Positions 6,201 to 6,386 of a stretch of 6,386 nucleotides of DNA are shown one piece after another; positions within the stretch are counted from its first letter, which is position 1; each line of letters starts with the position of its first letter. The DNA comes from Candidatus Brevibacterium intestinigallinarum (GTDB lineage: Bacteria > Actinomycetota > Actinomycetes > Actinomycetales > Brevibacteriaceae): contig DWZY01000054.1 of NCBI GenBank assembly GCA_019117325.1, forward strand, positions 1 through 6,386, read 5' to 3'. The translations under genes and the position numbers were made by a program. The notes beneath the pieces were generated by a model, which saw only the letters and a list, made by a program, of their open reading frames with translations, made no database searches and had not been told where the DNA came from.

Positions 6201-6386
6201 GTTCCGATGAGGGCATCATCCACCACGACGACTACAGCACCTCGACCTCCGTCAAGGAGTTCCGGGACCGCCTCGCGCAGGTGCGAGCGAAGATCGCCAC
6301 CGCCGCCCAGCGTGCAGGCCGTGACCCCCACGAGGTCCGGCTCCTTCCCGTCAGCAAGACGGTGCCGGAGGATCGCATCCGCCTGG
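6194..6386 (+). CDS. yggS: YggS/PLPBP-family pyridoxal phosphate homeostasis protein, N-terminal part (cut by window edge)
   Basis: The first 64 codons of a YggS (PLP-binding protein, COG0325) gene that continues off the right edge. These small TIM-barrel proteins carry PLP without known catalysis and keep B6 vitamers and amino/keto acid pools balanced. Visible features are an opening helix VKEFRDRLAQVRAKIATAAQ (20-39), then RAGRDPHEVRLLPVSKTV, where Lys55 of VSKT is the PLP Schiff-base lysine. About 19 polar residues precede the family core, more than in E. coli YggS. ATG 6194 lacks a Shine-Dalgarno but has a -10-like TAGATT 6 bases upstream, pointing to leaderless translation. In many actinobacteria a yggS copy sits in the cell-division cluster beside sepF and ftsZ. 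This one is next to a B6-type regulator, and its LLPVSKTVPEDRIR sequence suggests a distinct paralogue. Confidence 0.88.
   Translation, partial: MSSSDEGIIHHDDYSTSTSVKEFRDRLAQVRAKIATAAQRAGRDPHEVRLLPVSKTVPEDRIRL

Noticed and set aside
1..6386. Mobile elements, CRISPR arrays, tRNA or riboswitch structures
   Set aside because: No regularly spaced repeats, terminal inverted repeats, transposase motifs, tRNA-like arms or known riboswitch cores were seen on reading both strands.

Overview
The window is about 70% G+C with a strongly G/C-biased third codon position. The proteins look actinobacterial, probably Micrococcales-like, though the genus cannot be fixed from this sequence. Two of its genes also have no Shine-Dalgarno and seem to begin at the transcript's first base, a common actinobacterial trait. 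There are five complete protein genes and the start of a sixth. No tRNA, rRNA, CRISPR array, transposase or other mobile-element sign was found.

Layout. (1) Forward block, 41-2866: a fold-type I PLP-dependent aminotransferase of the LysN/2-aminoadipate type. After a 162-bp gap rich in inverted and direct repeats comes an AGCS-family sodium:alanine/glycine symporter. (2) Reverse block, 2870-6160, read right to left: a PtsJ/PdxR-type MocR regulator (GntR-type HTH fused to an aminotransferase-like domain), a 112-bp gap, a DapA/NAL-superfamily aldolase with a strong ribosome binding site, and a small MFS-like membrane protein coupled to it by an ATGA overlap. The two blocks converge with only 3 bp between stop codons, and both stops lie in one short palindrome. 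(3) From 6194 a YggS/PLPBP-family PLP homeostasis gene runs off the right edge, divergent from the MocR gene.

How the genes fit together. Vitamin B6 is the common theme. Two proteins are PLP enzymes or PLP-sensing regulators of the aminotransferase fold, and one is a PLP carrier/homeostasis protein. The 33-bp gap between ptsJ and yggS is the most informative regulatory site. Candidate -10 elements on both strands sit about 7 bp from each ATG, so both mRNAs could be leaderless. A motif resembling a PdxR box lies between them, and a perfect TTGACA on the minus strand overlaps the yggS start. The simplest model is a PLP-responsive MocR regulator controlling itself and the adjacent PLP-homeostasis gene.

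The aldolase and MFS genes downstream of ptsJ form a coupled pair of unknown substrate. Both depart from their families. The aldolase lacks the Thr-Thr pair of DapA, and the transporter appears to lack about three central helices. No wholly new system is demonstrated. The best leads are the compact B6 regulatory intergenic region, the shortened transporter and the altered aldolase.
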